Source: Pseudomonadota bacterium | GTDB lineage: Bacteria > Pseudomonadota > Gammaproteobacteria > Burkholderiales > Chitinibacteraceae | Length of the DNA stretch: 64,000 nt | Assembly: GCA_018261735.1 (NCBI GenBank) | Contig: JAGTRM010000023.1 | Span: 1-64,000, forward strand | Reading direction: 5' to 3' | Part shown: positions 63,301 to 64,000 of the stretch, piece by piece | Layout: each line of letters opens with the position of its first letter | Position numbering within the stretch: position 1 is the first letter of the stretch | The notes under the pieces: generated by a model | What the model was told of the DNA's origin: nothing | The model's database searches: none | The model's input: the letters and a program-made list of their open reading frames with translations, nothing else | Made by a program: the position numbers and the translations under genes

Positions 63301-64000
63301 GCGTCCCGCCACCGAGAGCGCGTAGCGGGTGGGGGTGCCACTGTTGCCGCTGGCGCTGTAGAGCTTGCTGAACCAGCTGCTTTTCTGGGTGGAATCAAAA
63401 TCGCCGATATTGAGCAGATCCTTGCCGCCATTGTTGTTGATGGTCATGAAACCGACGCGATAGCGGTTGTCCAGCGCCGTGAACGCTTTGCCTGCGGCGG
63501 ATTTCATCGCCAGCATCCGGCTGCGGTAATAGCTGTACCAGTTGGCGTAGTTGATTTGCTGGGCCGAGGTCAGGGCGCTCACTGCTACCTTGGTGAATAC
63601 CGATGAACCGGGCGTGCTGCCCAGTTTGCTGGCGCATTCCTTGTAGAAAGTGCTGCTCGTGTTGCTATAGGTTTTTGAAGTCTGGCTGCCGCTGTACGCG
63701 TAATAAAACGCGCTGCCGAGATTGACGCTGGTGATCTTGGTGTAACCGTCCAGCCACGCGGCGGAGAGGCTGGCGCTGCTGTAGCTGTTGCCCTGGTAAT
63801 CCACGGGCGGGCTGTAGGTGATGCCCGGGTTGTAGGCCAGGCTGTTGCACTGCGTGCTGTAAAGGCCGTAGAAGGCACTACTCGTTGCGATGCTGTAAAT
63901 GCTGTTGCTGGTTGACGAGCTTGAATAATTTCCCAGGTATTGGCCGAAAAAGTAGCCCGCACCGCTGGGAATGAACTCCCAATCCATACTGCCCGAATCA
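60352..64000 (-). CDS. pilY1: Type IV pilus tip adhesin PilY1 (5' end cut by window)
   Basis: At least 1215 residues. The visible N-terminus begins DSGSMDWEF at the window edge, which looks like a von Willebrand A metal site (D-x-S-x-S). A Ser/Thr/Tyr-rich region follows, then [27 protein letters not shown] and the PilC/PilY1 beta-propeller. That propeller includes [46 protein letters not shown] and [12 protein letters not shown], and the protein ends at [10 protein letters not shown]. It promotes pilus extension and surface sensing. Its gene precedes pilE by 16 bp. Confidence 0.9.
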   Translation of the reverse strand, partial: DSGSMDWEFIPSGAGYFFGQYLGNYSSSSTSNSIYSIATSSAFYGLYSTQCNSLAYNPGITYSPPVDYQGNSYSSASLSAAWLDGYTKITSVNLGSAFYYAYSGSQTSKTYSNTSSTFYKECASKLGSTPGSSVFTKVAVSALTSAQQINYANWYSYYRSRMLAMKSAAGKAFTALDNRYRVGFMTINNNGGKDLLNIGDFDSTQKSSWFSKLYSASGNSGTPTRYALSVAGRIFANKISSYNSVTVTDPMQYSCQQNFAIMATDGYWNGSAGTKLDGSSAVGNQDYSAARPYYDGSGTVAVVTTITKIVTSTEFYQSCTVGSGRNAKSGTSIVTSSSTATRTVITTSGVVTSDTTTTGNPVSSTTVSCTSSTIRALQSPNPATSTTTSTTTAISGNNITDTMADVAYYYYNTDLRSAANGNATGALSVDVATDNVTGTSKDSASHQHMTTFTLGLGVSGSMTYSPTYETDTSGDYYNVKSGNKNASGSTSTCAWESAGAICNWPIPVTETPTAIDDLWHAAVNGHGTYYSATDPASLATGLSGVLSGISARLGSAAAATTSNPNVTTGDNYVFNSTFVSPSWYGELVRQTIDLTTGTVTNIDSYPCASSVCDWSAQALLDNRTSSSADTRTLYTYDPSNTYGSGKLKPFLWSNLTSAEKTYFNAATISALSQYAGLSTTNQTAAADENLVNFLRGQRGHEGTLYRSRTHILGDIVSSEATYLKAPQFSYTDAGYSTFKSANSSRTAMVYVGANDGMLHAFNAETGAEEWAYIPSLVMPNLYKLADTNYANNHRFYVDGTPAIGDICVSDCTSSSAVWKTILIGGLGGGGRGYYALDITDPASPKALWEFTYDTAKTTGYTSDADMGYSYGNPIITKNADGSWVVLLSSGYNNVSPGTGGGYLFVADAATGSLLTATSGSTSAGKLVTGVGSTGTISGICTTAPCPSGLTRINAWAEDTSTDNTALRAYGGDLFGNLWRFDLNNTLGAAGYDAQHLATFVDAAGTRQPITVKPELGLVNDTYPAVFVGTGKFLGTTDIVDTAQQSFYAIKDPLTATDWGVARNSAITAQTLTTTTDSSGAAIRTATTNAVDWSTKIGWYIDLPSAGERANTDPALVLGTLVFTTNIPGSSACTVGGESWIYQLDYSNGTAVAEDGTAGAWLGNALATRAEIIRLPSGSVVSLTRTSDGKTITTPITTGGSASGIRRIHWRELIAQ

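Overview
The window is chromosomal DNA of moderately high GC from a Gram-negative bacterium. It fits a betaproteobacterium, most likely in or near the Neisseriales. Supporting signs are the origin-side order dnaN-dnaA / rpmH-rnpA-yidD-yidC-mnmE, an incomplete regulatory PTS (EIIA-Man, HPr, EI), gshA-gshB, the sspA-sspB pair, the gloB-methyltransferase-rnhA-dnaQ block, free RfaE2, and SAH riboswitches before the SAM-cycle genes. The exact genus cannot be read from the sequence. No transposase, integrase, phage gene or CRISPR array was seen.

Layout. 1-5.9 kb: replication start genes on the minus strand diverge from rpmH-rnpA-yidD-yidC-mnmE, followed by a tRNA-Thr. 6.0-13.2 kb: a pilus-related accessory locus. 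It holds an AT-rich O-antigen-ligase/O-oligosaccharyltransferase-like membrane protein, a 60-residue type IV pilin consisting of little more than the N-terminal helix, two paralogous secreted four-cysteine proteins, an ABC-2 permease, a TPR-glycosyltransferase fusion, a membrane-anchored TPR-like protein and an ABC ATPase. A well-matched sigma-54 promoter precedes the pilin. 13.2-18.9 kb: gpsA, an SH3 protein, secB and grxC on the minus strand, then gshA-gshB-apbE. 19-21.6 kb: the PTS regulatory genes. 21.7-23.6 kb: a patatin-like protein lacking its catalytic residues and an LpxL-type acyltransferase. 23.8-27.8 kb: metK, ahcY and metF, with one SAH aptamer before metK and one before ahcY. 28-42 kb: a GGDEF/EAL protein, small proteins, an OmpA-family protein, argA, a large PEPCK-like P-loop protein of unknown function, a nitronate-monooxygenase-like protein, serA, serC and small envelope or unknown proteins. 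42.5-57 kb: DNA repair (HDG glycosylase, Rep), a PilZ protein, MscS, RfaE2, SspA/SspB, MltD, and the tightly overlapped chain methyltransferase-rnhA, then dnaQ-ispD-msrC-ispF-pyrophosphatase-like. 57-64 kb: a minus-strand minor-pilin operon, pilY1 (cut by the window edge)-pilE-fimT-pilV-pilW, ending in a TonB-like gene.

The most notable system is the 6-13 kb locus. The short pilin plus separately encoded secreted partners recalls the split PilA-N/PilA-C pilin of Geobacter. The linked ABC transporter recalls the PilH/PilI transporter of Myxococcus type IV pili. The ligase and the TPR-glycosyltransferase suggest glycosylation of one of the products. The conventional minor-pilin/PilY1 operon at 57-64 kb shows that a normal type IVa machine is also present. 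The second notable point is an SAH riboswitch in front of metK as well as the usual ahcY site, with a compensatory P1 base change between the two copies.
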